From JBFHFS01 sp041583495 (lineage in GTDB: Bacteria > Bacteroidota > Bacteroidia > Bacteroidales > Marinilabiliaceae): DNA of 64,000 nucleotides. The translations under genes and the position numbers were made by a program. The stretch is from NCBI GenBank assembly GCA_041583495.1, contig JBFHFS010000001.1, positions 1 through 64,000 of the forward strand. The letters run 5' to 3'. Positions 54,096 through 63,427 of the stretch are shown here, in pieces; position 1 is the stretch's first letter; each line of letters starts with the position of its first letter. Under the pieces are notes generated by a model. The model had not been told where the DNA came from. It saw only the letters and a program-made list of their open reading frames with translations, and ran no database searches.

Positions 54096-57000
54096 ATGAG
54101 TGAAGGTATCCTAAAAGCTTTGATGCAACTTTTTGCCTTGGTGGCAGCGCCCTGGGAGGAGGAGGGCTCCCGCCGAAATATTGTGCGCAACTACTTAAGC
54201 CAGCACCTTAACAGCCAGCTCATTGAAGAATACCTCGATCTTTTTGATTACCACCAAAATATTCATCGCGAAAGATTAAAGGAAAAGGACAAGGCTCCCA
54301 AGCGGTATGCAGCCAATTCAGTAAAAGTACTTCGCATATCCACAGGCATTAACGAAGAGCTCACCCACTACCAAAAGATGGTGGTAATTATTCAGCTTCT
54401 GGAGTTTATCAATTCGGGAAATCAGGAAATCACCACGCTGGAACTGGAATTTGTGCTTACAGTTGCCCAAACCTTCAATATCGATCCACTTGAGTATGAG
54501 CAAATACGCGATTTCATCCTTTATCCCGGAACCCGGGTTCACAACAACCTGCTGACCATTGGCTGCAACAAACAGCTCCAACATGACGACCGCTACCTGC
54601 TAAAGGAATTTATTAGTGCCCGGATTTTAGTCCTCAATGTGAGTTCGGCCAGCCTTTTCCTATTTAAACCCGAAAGTGTAAACGACCTCACCGTTAATGG
54701 TCAACTGCTTCTGCCTAACCGCATTCATTTTTTGCGTCCCGGGAGTTCCATTCGCCACAAACGAAACACCCCCATCACTTACAGCGACATTGCACTGCAT
54801 TTCAATCAACAAGCAAACGAGTCACCCATTGTTTATGAAGTTAACGATGTGGTATTCAGCTTCCGCAAGAAAGAGATTGGCCTGCAACCCTTGAATTTTG
54901 TGAGCTGTTCGGGACAACTCGTGGGGATCATGGGCGATTCGGGGGCTGGTAAAAGCACACTGGTCAATTTACTTACCGGCATTCTCAAGCCATCCTCGGG
55001 CGAAGTGAATATCAATGGAATCAGCATTCACCAGAATCCCGAAAAACTGAAAGGACTGATTGGCTACGTTGCCCAGGACGACCTTTTGATTGAAGACCTT
55101 TCGGTTTATCAGAACCTCTATTACAATGCCAGGCTTTGTTTCGGCCACCTCAAAAACGATGAGATTCACAATAAGGTAGAGGGACTCCTCATCGCCCTGG
55201 GATTATACGAGATCCGCCACATGAAGGTGGGATCTATTATGAACAAAAAAATCAGTGGAGGCCAGCGTAAACGATTAAATATCGCACTGGAGCTCATACG
55301 CGAACCCTCAGTCATGTTCCTCGACGAGCCCACATCGGGGCTCTCGTCACGTGATTCGGAAAACATCATGGATTTGCTGAAGGAGTTAACCGCGAAAGGA
55401 AAACTCATTTATGTGGTGATTCATCAACCCTCCTCCGAGATATTCAAGATGTTTAACCAGCTGCTGGTACTCGACAATGGAGGCTATCTCATTTACGATG
55501 GGGATCCGGTTGCCGCGGTCAACTATTTTAAATCGTGCATCAACCATGTAAACAGGGATGAAAGCGAATGCCCTGTTTGTGGGAACGTTAACCCTGAGCA
55601 AATCCTAAACATCATCAACGCCCAGGTACTCGATGAGTATGGCTCCCCCACCTCGGCACGCAGGATTACACCTGCCGAATGGTTTAATACGTTTAAAACC
55701 AAGGTAGGCTTTTATAAAAAAGAAAAACCCAAAACCTTACCCCTGCCATCCATCAATTTTAATATCCCAAAACGGAGGGGGCAGTTCCTCATCTTTTTTC
55801 TGAGGGATGTGATGGCCAAGTTTTCGAACAGGCAGTATCTGATCATCAATTTTTTTGAGGCCCCCTTTTTAGCCCTCATCCTGGCCAGCCTTTTGTTCTA
55901 TTTTAACCCTTCCACCGCCCAGGACAACACCTACATCTTTTATAACAATCCCAATCTCACCGTTTACCTGATCATTTCAGTTATCATTGCCATTTTTGTT
56001 GGTTTATCTGTAAGTGCTGAGGAGATCATCAGCGACAAAAAGATTCTCAAGCGAGAGGCCTTCCTGAATTTGAGCCGGTTCAGTTATCTCCTGTCAAAGA
56101 TTGCTATTTTGGCCATTCTATCTGCCATCCAAACAGCTCTTTTCGTGCTGATAGGCAACAATATTCTCCAGATACAGGGTATGTTTTGGCACTACTGGCT
56201 GATCCTTTTTTCATCATCCGTCTTTGCCAATTTGCTGGGGTTAAACATCTCCGACAGCTTAAAAAAAACCGTTAACATCTATATCCTTATCCCCTTTCTC
56301 ATCATTCCACAGCTCATCTTAAGCGGGGTATTTGTATCCTACGATCAGCTAAATCCAAAGATCTCATCTTCGAAAGGGATTCCCTGGTATGGAGAACTTA
56401 TCACGGCCAAATGGGCCTTTGAAGCGCTTGCGGTCCATCAGTACCTGCAGAATGATTACCAGCGGCTGTTTGTGCCCTTCGAATCCCTTAAAAGTAAAGC
56501 CATCTATGGCAAAGACTTTTTGATCCCGGCCATTTCTGAACAACTGGAAATGTTGGGGAAAGAAACGGACCCAAAGCGCAGGGCCTCGATACGCAATCTC
56601 ATTTACAACGAAATAACAAGCAAGAACCTCCAGCTCAGACCGGACCTGAAGTATCCCAATCCCGAAGTTTTACACACCGAAAGCATCGACTCTGCGACCC
56701 TAGAAAATCTGTCAGAACACCTAAAAACACTCAAGACATTTTACATAAACCTTTACAACCAAGCCGACCAGAAAGAAGATGCCTACAGGCAGCGCTTAAC
56801 AGCTGCCCATCCATCCAAAGAGGGCAATTACCTGTCCCAACTTCGGGACAAACATCACAACGAAGGATTGGAGAGATTCATACGGGGAACCGATAACTTT
56901 TTCTCGAACCGAATTATTCAACAAGACGATCATTTTTACCAGAAATTTGATCCCATTTACCAATACCCAGAACATTCCTTTATCAAAGCCCAGTTTCTCT

Positions 57001-57173
57001 CGCCCATTAAAAGAATTGGAAACTTAAGCATTGATACTTTCTGGGCCGATCTCATGGTCATCTGGGTCATTAACCTGGTGCTTTTTGTTTCACTCTACGC
57101 CCGTATCCTAAATAAGATACTCACAATAGGTAAACGTCTTAAAAAGGGATCCCTCAAACCAGCAATAGAATAA
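54096..57173 (+). CDS. Large ABCG-type ABC transporter with TerB-like and FHA-like N-terminal regions
   Basis: A 1025-residue half-transporter. Residues about 1-150 form a helical TerB-like region (EYLDLFDYHQNIHRERL, VEFVL-like helices). Residues about 170-245 look like an FHA or beta domain (LVLNVSSASLFLFKPESVND). The ABC domain follows, with Walker A GIMGDSGAGKSTLVNLL near residue 280, the signature ISGGQRKRLNIALEL, and FLDEPTSGLSSRDSE. A membrane domain from about 570 has six or so helices (IIAIFVGLSVSAEEI, ILSAIQTALFVLIGN). An extracytoplasmic loop of about 190 residues lies before the last helix (VIWVINLVLFVSLYARIL). The substrate is unknown; a lipid or surface polymer is plausible. The layout is that of ABCG-like proteins found in Bacteroidota. 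Confidence 0.8.
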   Translation: MSEGILKALMQLFALVAAPWEEEGSRRNIVRNYLSQHLNSQLIEEYLDLFDYHQNIHRERLKEKDKAPKRYAANSVKVLRISTGINEELTHYQKMVVIIQLLEFINSGNQEITTLELEFVLTVAQTFNIDPLEYEQIRDFILYPGTRVHNNLLTIGCNKQLQHDDRYLLKEFISARILVLNVSSASLFLFKPESVNDLTVNGQLLLPNRIHFLRPGSSIRHKRNTPITYSDIALHFNQQANESPIVYEVNDVVFSFRKKEIGLQPLNFVSCSGQLVGIMGDSGAGKSTLVNLLTGILKPSSGEVNINGISIHQNPEKLKGLIGYVAQDDLLIEDLSVYQNLYYNARLCFGHLKNDEIHNKVEGLLIALGLYEIRHMKVGSIMNKKISGGQRKRLNIALELIREPSVMFLDEPTSGLSSRDSENIMDLLKELTAKGKLIYVVIHQPSSEIFKMFNQLLVLDNGGYLIYDGDPVAAVNYFKSCINHVNRDESECPVCGNVNPEQILNIINAQVLDEYGSPTSARRITPAEWFNTFKTKVGFYKKEKPKTLPLPSINFNIPKRRGQFLIFFLRDVMAKFSNRQYLIINFFEAPFLALILASLLFYFNPSTAQDNTYIFYNNPNLTVYLIISVIIAIFVGLSVSAEEIISDKKILKREAFLNLSRFSYLLSKIAILAILSAIQTALFVLIGNNILQIQGMFWHYWLILFSSSVFANLLGLNISDSLKKTVNIYILIPFLIIPQLILSGVFVSYDQLNPKISSSKGIPWYGELITAKWAFEALAVHQYLQNDYQRLFVPFESLKSKAIYGKDFLIPAISEQLEMLGKETDPKRRASIRNLIYNEITSKNLQLRPDLKYPNPEVLHTESIDSATLENLSEHLKTLKTFYINLYNQADQKEDAYRQRLTAAHPSKEGNYLSQLRDKHHNEGLERFIRGTDNFFSNRIIQQDDHFYQKFDPIYQYPEHSFIKAQFLSPIKRIGNLSIDTFWADLMVIWVINLVLFVSLYARILNKILTIGKRLKKGSLKPAIE

Positions 57174-57426
57174 ATAATTGGGAGAATTAGGCCTCCGACA
57201 CGGGGATTGGCCAGCCTTTCCAGCAACAGAAACAATGTTGTGGCCTGGGGATAGAATGGATTTATTTTTGGTGGATATTACCAAGAAAGGCATTTCACCA
57301 GACACCACTAAGGAAAAAGCTAATGGCGTAGCCGGGAGTTTTTCAAACTTTCACATTTTTTCTTTCCGCACTTTTTTCCCTTTCTGCCTTCCCCTACGCC
57401 TGATGGATTTTACAGAATACACAAAA

Positions 57427-57443
57427 GCCGGGAAACTCCCGGC
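57427..57443. terminator. Probable intrinsic terminator between convergent genes
   Basis: GCCGGGA and TCCCGGC form a 7-base stem around AAC. A TTTTTT run lies a few bases downstream on the + strand and TTTT directly on the minus strand, so it may terminate both the ABC transporter and the siaB-siaC transcripts. Confidence 0.65.
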
Positions 57444-57475
57444 CTAATGTTTTTTCCCTCCCATCATAAAAGGTG

Positions 57476-57856
57476 CTAATCCTGCAGCTCAAGCATTTTA
57501 AAGGGAATATTAATGATCGACTGATAATCTTCGCCTGCCTCAAACATATCCTCATCATCCTCCTCATAATACCAGTTTACCCCTACTTCATGTCCTTTCT
57601 TGTAAAGCAACTCGAGCCGTTTAAAGATGTCCAGAATACATTTCGAGGAGCTGGTATTAAAATACTCCAGTTGAATGTTTATGGTGGTCATGCTTAAGGG
57701 GGCATTCCCATACTTATCGAGCCAATCAATCAATGGCTTGTAAAACTCCACTGAATTTTCGGGTATGGACCGGCCTTTTATTTCTACAATGCCACTCTCA
57801 CCGTCAAACTTAATGAAAGGGGTCTTTGAGGTTCCTTCTCTAATTATTGTTTCCAT
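57476..57856 (-). CDS. siaC: SiaC family regulatory phosphoprotein (DUF1987)
   Basis: A 126-residue SiaC/DUF1987 protein. In Pseudomonas SiaC is phosphorylated by the SiaB kinase and, when unphosphorylated, activates a diguanylate cyclase. Motifs here are TPFIKFDGESGIVEIKGRSI, the central SMTTINIQLEYFNTSSSKC with likely phospho-Thr or Ser residues, and WYYEEDDEDMFEAGEDY. It lies 17 bases after the siaB gene on the same strand. No diguanylate cyclase gene is adjacent. Confidence 0.88.
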   Translation of the reverse strand: METIIREGTSKTPFIKFDGESGIVEIKGRSIPENSVEFYKPLIDWLDKYGNAPLSMTTINIQLEYFNTSSSKCILDIFKRLELLYKKGHEVGVNWYYEEDDEDMFEAGEDYQSIINIPFKMLELQD

Positions 57857-57873
57857 AATGACAAAGCTCCATT

Positions 57874-58422
57874 TTAACTAATATATACATCTAAAGAAAA
57901 AAACACATGCTCCCCGTCATAGGGGTATAAATAATATTCCAACTTATTACCTGTTTTACGCACAATGTCGAGCATGCCTAATCCACCCCCACCTTTTTCT
58001 GAAAGTCCCTGATTGCCCAATATATCACGATACAACCTTTTTACCTCATCGTCAGTTAAAGCATTCAACTGTTCGATACGGTCTTTAATAAAGCTCACCT
58101 TTTCGCTGGATATAAAATTCCCCGTAGAGATTCGATAAAAAGAGCCATCGTGCGAAAGAATAATAATTCCGAAATTGGGTGTGCCCTCCACCGGCAAATC
58201 ATCGGGTGGTTGATCCACATGATGATAAAGGTTTTGCATACACTCCACAAAGACATTGTAGATTCGCTTGCGGGTTCGGCTACGTATATCCTTGGCAGAC
58301 AGATCCTTCTCGATAGAATCAAGCGAACGGGTAATCATTTCAGGCGATATACTCCCGGTGTACTTAAGGATAATGTCTCCCTTCAGTTTTTGAGCATACC
58401 ATTCTTCGAGATTAAATCCCAT
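57874..58422 (-). CDS. siaB: SiaB family protein kinase
   Basis: A 182-residue kinase with a GHKL-type ATPase fold, predicted to phosphorylate SiaC. The N-box region is ECMQNLYHHVDQPPDD near residue 62. The C-terminal EKGGGGLGMLDIVRKTGNK is the glycine-rich ATP lid. The start is ATG at 58422 (MGFNLEEWYAQ); an in-frame TTG at 58434 is less likely. The gene forms a two-gene unit with siaC. A SiaA-type phosphatase was not found in the window. Confidence 0.88.
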   Translation of the reverse strand: MGFNLEEWYAQKLKGDIILKYTGSISPEMITRSLDSIEKDLSAKDIRSRTRKRIYNVFVECMQNLYHHVDQPPDDLPVEGTPNFGIIILSHDGSFYRISTGNFISSEKVSFIKDRIEQLNALTDDEVKRLYRDILGNQGLSEKGGGGLGMLDIVRKTGNKLEYYLYPYDGEHVFFSLDVYIS

Positions 58423-58560
58423 CTTCAATTCCAAGTATTAATTTTGACAAAGATAAAAAAATATAAATCGAACTGACATTCACGATTTAAGTATAGTCAT
58501 TAATTTCCAAAAAGCAACCCTTTTTCAACCAAAATATTTTTGAAACCCATTTGACAGGGG

Positions 58561-59487
58561 TTAAATGCCATCCCCTCCGATGAATCCGGTATCCCGGTAT
58601 TTCTCCTGCAGAATCTTGCTATTGGGTGGAACCGATGTGGTAAGCCACACATTCCCGCCAATAACCGAATTGTCACCTACCGTAATGCGACCCAACAGAG
58701 TGGCTTGTGAATAGATGATGACGTTATCCCCAATAATGGGATGTCGTTGAATCCCTTTAATAGGATTACCCAAATCATCCAAGGGAAAACTCTTGGCCCC
58801 CAGAGTAACCCCCTGGTAGAGCCGCACGCCCTTCCCAATAATCGAAGTAGCCCCAATCACCACCCCGGTACCATGATCAATCATGAAGGACTCCCCTATT
58901 TGGGCCCGTGGATGAATATCTATCCCGGTTTCGGAATGTGCCATCTCGGTGATGATGCGCGGAATAAGAGGCACTCCCAGCTCCAATAAGGCATGGGCAA
59001 TACGGTAATTGGTGATGGCCCGAATGGCGGGATAACAAAAAATAACCTCAGCGTTGCTTTGTGCCGCAGGATCACCCAGAAAAGCAGCCTCTACATCGGT
59101 CGACAGCATTTGCCTTATGGCAGGTAGTTGTTCTATAAATGAATGGGTAATTCTGGCAGCCTCATCTTTTCGTTCCATCAGATCGGTCTTACCCGGATGC
59201 TCACAATTAAAACACAAACCAGCAAACACCTGATGCCTGAGCAATTCATAGAGTTGCTCCACGTTTACCCCAATATAATAGCGAATGCTCTCGGGGCGGG
59301 TAGCAGATTCGCCAAAATAGCCCGGGAAAAGAATTTCACGGATCAAATCAACCGCCCTCGCCAAAATCCGGGTCGACGGCATAGGATGATCGGGATAATG
59401 TCGATGACAAACCGAACGGTACGACTCTTCCCGGGAAAGTATATCTATGGTATTTTTGAGCTTACGGGGATATTCCAGATAAGTCAT
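58561..59487 (-). CDS. cysE: Serine O-acetyltransferase
   Basis: A 308-residue acetyltransferase that makes O-acetylserine from serine and acetyl-CoA for cysteine synthesis. The C-terminal left-handed beta-helix shows hexapeptide repeats such as IHPRAQIGESFMIDHGTGVV, which carries the catalytic His, and GVRLYQGVTLGAKSF. The N-terminal helical domain (about 1-165) is longer than in E. coli CysE, as in the EpsC-like form seen in several Bacteroidota. It is a single gene. It uses serine, the product of the serA-serC genes elsewhere in the window. Confidence 0.92.
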   Translation of the reverse strand: MTYLEYPRKLKNTIDILSREESYRSVCHRHYPDHPMPSTRILARAVDLIREILFPGYFGESATRPESIRYYIGVNVEQLYELLRHQVFAGLCFNCEHPGKTDLMERKDEAARITHSFIEQLPAIRQMLSTDVEAAFLGDPAAQSNAEVIFCYPAIRAITNYRIAHALLELGVPLIPRIITEMAHSETGIDIHPRAQIGESFMIDHGTGVVIGATSIIGKGVRLYQGVTLGAKSFPLDDLGNPIKGIQRHPIIGDNVIIYSQATLLGRITVGDNSVIGGNVWLTTSVPPNSKILQEKYRDTGFIGGDGI

Positions 59488-59888
59488 AGTTGTAATGGTT
59501 TAATGATACGAGAATAAAGACTTCAACGCATGGAAATGAAATTTTAAGAGCGTTTCACCAGAGCACAAAGACCATCTGGTTCATTCAAACAAATCCAATA
59601 TTCTAATGAGCCAACAGGTGCCTTCACCTGCCTGCTTCTCAATTTTGTGCTAAAACCAGCCCCCGAAAAACCTGACAGACAACCCTCTCTTGCCACCTGC
59701 CTGCGTTTTGGCCGTATGAGATAGATTTATTGGCGGGTTACATCGAAACAAATCTCATTCGACTGAGCTCGCGTATTCTTGCGTATGCATTTGAAATAAT
59801 AGTGTTAATAAACAAGATAGCCTCAAGTTTAATTCCCTGGTGAGGGAAACCCTATCCATAACAAATAATTAACCTGAGATGCAAGCAC
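59488..59888. other. Intergenic region with a folded-looking element
   Basis: About 400 bases between two minus-strand genes. From 59562 to 59651 an 8-base outer inverted repeat (AGCACAAA with TTTGTGCT) encloses a hairpin CAGGTG-CCTT-CACCTG (59615-59630). A CACCTGCCTGC string occurs twice in the region. There is no ORF with coding character and no tRNA pattern (a T-arm motif is absent). Confidence 0.4.
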
Positions 59889-61469
59889 TTATTCGAAAAT
59901 ATCAGAATACAGGTCCTGGTTTTCAATATAGCGAATAGCCTTTTCAAAGAAAAGCATCCCGGGATTCATCACCTCATAATACTCCGTAGTACTCCACAAA
60001 TTCCGGGCAATTAACGCTTTCAACTGGGTCTCTATCAGGGAACGTGAAACACTCAATTGATCAGCATTGGCTGCAATGCCAGCGGCCTCTCCCTGCTTAA
60101 CCAATAAATCAATTGACTGCTCCGGGATGGAAAATTTTTCATTATAAACCTTGAACGACGGATAGACTCCCTTCCATTCCTCCCTGTTGAGATCCATCTG
60201 ATTCATCACAAAACGGTTAATAACTCCGGAAGCGGCCAAATCGCGATAGTAGTCCGAATACATCGAAGTATCGAGGGGCACAAAAACATCGGGCATGATG
60301 CCCCCCCCACCAAACACAGGTCTTTTGCGCACCAGCGTTTGAAAATTGAGGGTGTCTGCCAAATGAATACTGTCGCGATGCATCATCTCTCCATTGAGAT
60401 AGCGCTCATCAATCTCGGACTGATAGTCTCCCCTCCCCTTATCGTATGGCTTTTGAATACAGCGCCCTGTTGGGGTATAGTATTGAGCAATTGTAAGTCT
60501 TATCTCAGAACCATCGTACAACGGGAAAGGCCTTTGGACCAAGCCTTTGCCAAAACTTCTGCGACCGATTATCACGCCTCTGTCCCAGTCCTGAACAGCC
60601 CCGGCTACAATCTCACTCGCCGAGGCAGAGCCTTCGTCCAAGAGGATAACCAGGGGCTTCTTTTCCCAAAGGCCACCATTAGAGGCTTTATATTCGGAGC
60701 GGGGCACTGCCAGGCCCTGGGTAAACAATAACAGGTTCCGGTTACCAATAAACTCATCGGCCACATCCAAAGCAGCCTTGAGGTATCCTCCTCCATTACC
60801 CCGCAAGTCGAGCAACAGGTTTTCCATCCCCTCTTTTTTCAACTTCTCCAAAGCCACCACGAACTCCTCGTGGGTGCTTTGTGCAAACCGACTTATTTTA
60901 ATGTATCCGGTTTGCGGGGTAGCCATATAGGCAGCCTCAATGCTAAAGATAGGTATCTTATCCCGTTCAATGGTGAAGTTCAACAAATCACGAGCAACAC
61001 CCCGCACCACAGAAAGATTCACCTGACTGCCCCGGGGTCCTCGCAAAGCGTCAAAAACACCCTTCGTGGAAAGGCCCACAGAAGCCACATTTCCGCCATC
61101 AATTTTTACGATTCGGTCACCGGCCATCAATCCAACACGCTCGGAAGGTCCACCAGAGATGGTCGAAACCACAACCAATGTATCATGAAGAATCATAAAT
61201 TCGATGCCCACCCCTTCAAAATTGCCATCCAAAGGCTCATTCATGGCTTGTATCTCTTCAGCAGGAATATAAACCGAATGGGGATCCAGCTCTTCGAGCA
61301 TTGCCCGGATGGCTTTCTCTGTCATGGCATGTTCATCCACTGTATCCACATAAAAAGAGGATATTAACTGCCAGGCGAGCTGCAATTTATTTAACTCTTT
61401 ATCAACCGCTTGACCCGACACCGAATGCCCAGCAAACAAAAGAAGTAAAAGGATGATTGAAAGACGCAT
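59889..61469 (-). CDS. C-terminal processing peptidase, S41 family (CtpA/Prc-like)
   Basis: A 526-residue periplasmic serine protease with a Ser-Lys dyad. A signal peptide (IILLLLLFAGHSVSGQ) is followed by a helical N-domain and a PDZ domain (GGPSERVGLMAGDRIVKIDG). The S41 core has YIKISRFAQSTHEEF, LLLDLRGNGGGYLKAALDV, and the catalytic Ser in LDEGSASASEIVAGA. The catalytic Lys is in RRSFGKGLVQRPF. The C-terminal ~150 residues form a helical extension. guaA ends 86 bases upstream on the same strand, so the two may share a transcript. Confidence 0.93.
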   Translation of the reverse strand: MRLSIILLLLLFAGHSVSGQAVDKELNKLQLAWQLISSFYVDTVDEHAMTEKAIRAMLEELDPHSVYIPAEEIQAMNEPLDGNFEGVGIEFMILHDTLVVVSTISGGPSERVGLMAGDRIVKIDGGNVASVGLSTKGVFDALRGPRGSQVNLSVVRGVARDLLNFTIERDKIPIFSIEAAYMATPQTGYIKISRFAQSTHEEFVVALEKLKKEGMENLLLDLRGNGGGYLKAALDVADEFIGNRNLLLFTQGLAVPRSEYKASNGGLWEKKPLVILLDEGSASASEIVAGAVQDWDRGVIIGRRSFGKGLVQRPFPLYDGSEIRLTIAQYYTPTGRCIQKPYDKGRGDYQSEIDERYLNGEMMHRDSIHLADTLNFQTLVRKRPVFGGGGIMPDVFVPLDTSMYSDYYRDLAASGVINRFVMNQMDLNREEWKGVYPSFKVYNEKFSIPEQSIDLLVKQGEAAGIAANADQLSVSRSLIETQLKALIARNLWSTTEYYEVMNPGMLFFEKAIRYIENQDLYSDIFE

Positions 61470-61555
61470 GAACAGAGTTTTAAATTAGCAGTAGATGTTT
61501 TCAAATGGTTACACAACCTAAGCCCAAAAGAATTCCCGTTTGGGCCCTCCACCAT

Positions 61556-63085
61556 CTATTCCCATTCGATGGTGGCAGGCGGCTTGGAGCTGATGTCATA
61601 AACCACTCTATTAACCCCTTTAACCCGGTTAATAATATCGTTGGAGACCTTCCCCAGAAATTCGAAAGGCAAGTGCACCCAATCGGCCGTCATTCCATCG
61701 GTAGAATTCACCGCCCGAAGAGCTACTACATTCTCATAGGTCCTTTCGTCGCCCATTACCCCCACCGACTGAATCGGCAAAAGAATAGCGCCTGCCTGCC
61801 AGACCTGATCATACAAGCCACTGGTTTTCAGAGCATTTATAAAGATGTAATCGACTTCCTGAATCAGCGTTACTTTTTCGGCCGTAATGTCGCCAAGAAT
61901 CCGGATGGCTAGACCGGGTCCCGGGAAGGGATGCCGTCCCAGAATGGCCTGAGAAATATTTAACTCCCGCCCTACTTTACGCACTTCGTCTTTAAAAAGC
62001 AGTTTCAGGGGTTCCACGATTTTCAGTTTCATTTTATCGGGCAAACCGCCTACATTATGATGCGATTTAATAGTCGCCGAGGGACCATTCACCGAAATGG
62101 ATTCAATAACATCGGGATAAATCGTTCCCTGAGCCAGCCATTTAACATCCTGAATTTTATGGGCCTCAGCATCAAAAACCTCAATAAAAGCGTTTCCAAT
62201 CACTCTTCTTTTATGTTCGGGATCTGAAATCCCTTTCAGAGCGTTCAGGAAATGATCGCGGGCATTCACGCCAATCACATTCAATCCCATGTGCTGGTAC
62301 GAGTCCAACACCTTCTCATATTCATTTTTACGCAACAAACCATTATCCACAAAGATACAAACCAGTTGTTTTCCAACTGCTTTGTGCAACAACATGGCAG
62401 CCACCGAACTATCCACGCCACCGGAGAGGCCCAATAAAACCTTGTCCTGTCCAAGGGTTGCCTGAAGCGACTTAACCGTATCGCCAATGAAGGATACAGG
62501 GGTCCAGCTACGATCGCAATTACAGATATCGCTCACAAAATTTGTCAGAATCTGCAACCCCTGGGTAGAGTGATATACCTCAGGGTGAAACTGAATACCA
62601 TAAGTATCCTCCCCCTCAATATGATAACCGGCCACATTCACATCACCGGTACTGGCAATGATTTTAAAATTATCGGGTAATTTCATGATGGTATCGCCAT
62701 GCGACATCCAAACCTGACTTCCCTGGTCAACCTCCCTGAAAAGCTTACTGGACTTATCGATATATTGAAGGTTTGCACGACCATACTCCCTGGTATCGGA
62801 GGCTTCTACAAGGCCGCCATTCGTATTGGCCATAAATTGTGCTCCGTAACAGATACCCAACAAGGGGATTTTCCCTTTAATGAGACTCAAATCGGGCATG
62901 GGAGAGTTTGCATCCCGAACACTGGACGGGCTTCCGGAAAGAACAACCCCTTTAACCGATTCATCGGGCTCGGGAAAATGATTAAATGGATATATCTCAC
63001 AATAGGCATCCAACTCTCGGATACGTCTGGCTATCAATTGAGTGTACTGAGAGCCGAAATCTAGAATCATTATTTTTTCCTGCAT
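61556..63085 (-). CDS. guaA: GMP synthase (glutamine-hydrolysing)
   Basis: A 509-residue two-domain enzyme that aminates XMP to GMP. The N-terminal class I glutamine amidotransferase has its nucleophile Cys in LLGICYGAQFM near residue 80 and the His/Glu pair in GIQFHPEVYH. The PP-loop ATP pyrophosphatase motif is LGLSGGVDSSVAAMLLH. The C-terminal dimerisation domain ends VYDISSKPPATIEWE. Length and motifs match full-length GuaA. It is followed on the same strand by the S41 peptidase gene. Confidence 0.97.
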   Translation of the reverse strand: MQEKIMILDFGSQYTQLIARRIRELDAYCEIYPFNHFPEPDESVKGVVLSGSPSSVRDANSPMPDLSLIKGKIPLLGICYGAQFMANTNGGLVEASDTREYGRANLQYIDKSSKLFREVDQGSQVWMSHGDTIMKLPDNFKIIASTGDVNVAGYHIEGEDTYGIQFHPEVYHSTQGLQILTNFVSDICNCDRSWTPVSFIGDTVKSLQATLGQDKVLLGLSGGVDSSVAAMLLHKAVGKQLVCIFVDNGLLRKNEYEKVLDSYQHMGLNVIGVNARDHFLNALKGISDPEHKRRVIGNAFIEVFDAEAHKIQDVKWLAQGTIYPDVIESISVNGPSATIKSHHNVGGLPDKMKLKIVEPLKLLFKDEVRKVGRELNISQAILGRHPFPGPGLAIRILGDITAEKVTLIQEVDYIFINALKTSGLYDQVWQAGAILLPIQSVGVMGDERTYENVVALRAVNSTDGMTADWVHLPFEFLGKVSNDIINRVKGVNRVVYDISSKPPATIEWE

Positions 63086-63427
63086 CTAAACCGGTTTTTT
63101 TATCTGTTTAAATTTTACTTTCAGTTGTCAAATGGAACTCACAAGTAAATTTTCATCTCCGAATAAGGTTCAGAGCAAGCCGGGCAACGCCCATAAAAAG
63201 CCGGGACCAGTTGGGTTCAACTTTTTATTAAAATTTACATTGCTGCCCCTTTTTGCGGGGCTCGTTTCACGTTATAAAAAAGAACGCTACAAATATAGTC
63301 AGAAAACCTCTGTTTTAAATTCATTTTGGAGGATTCATTGTTCGTCGCCAGACACACCACCATACAAATCCTCGTTTCTTTTACTGCCAATCAAACAAGA
63401 CCATCTTCATTCCACAGAGCAGCATAA
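63086..63427. other. Intergenic region between rnz and guaA
   Basis: A 342-base gap between two minus-strand genes; guaA's promoter should lie here. A + strand frame at 63132-63446 runs into the rnz gene, has a low-complexity composition and no family features, so it was not annotated. No repeats or RNA genes were seen. Confidence 0.4.

Noticed and set aside
57178..57447. Open + strand frame of about 89 codons after the ABC transporter
   Set aside because: Starts at TTG, crosses the terminator region, lacks coding character and has no recognisable domain.
59562..59651. tRNA-like element
   Set aside because: An acceptor-like stem is present, but there is no T-arm motif, no D-arm and no anticodon loop of normal form.
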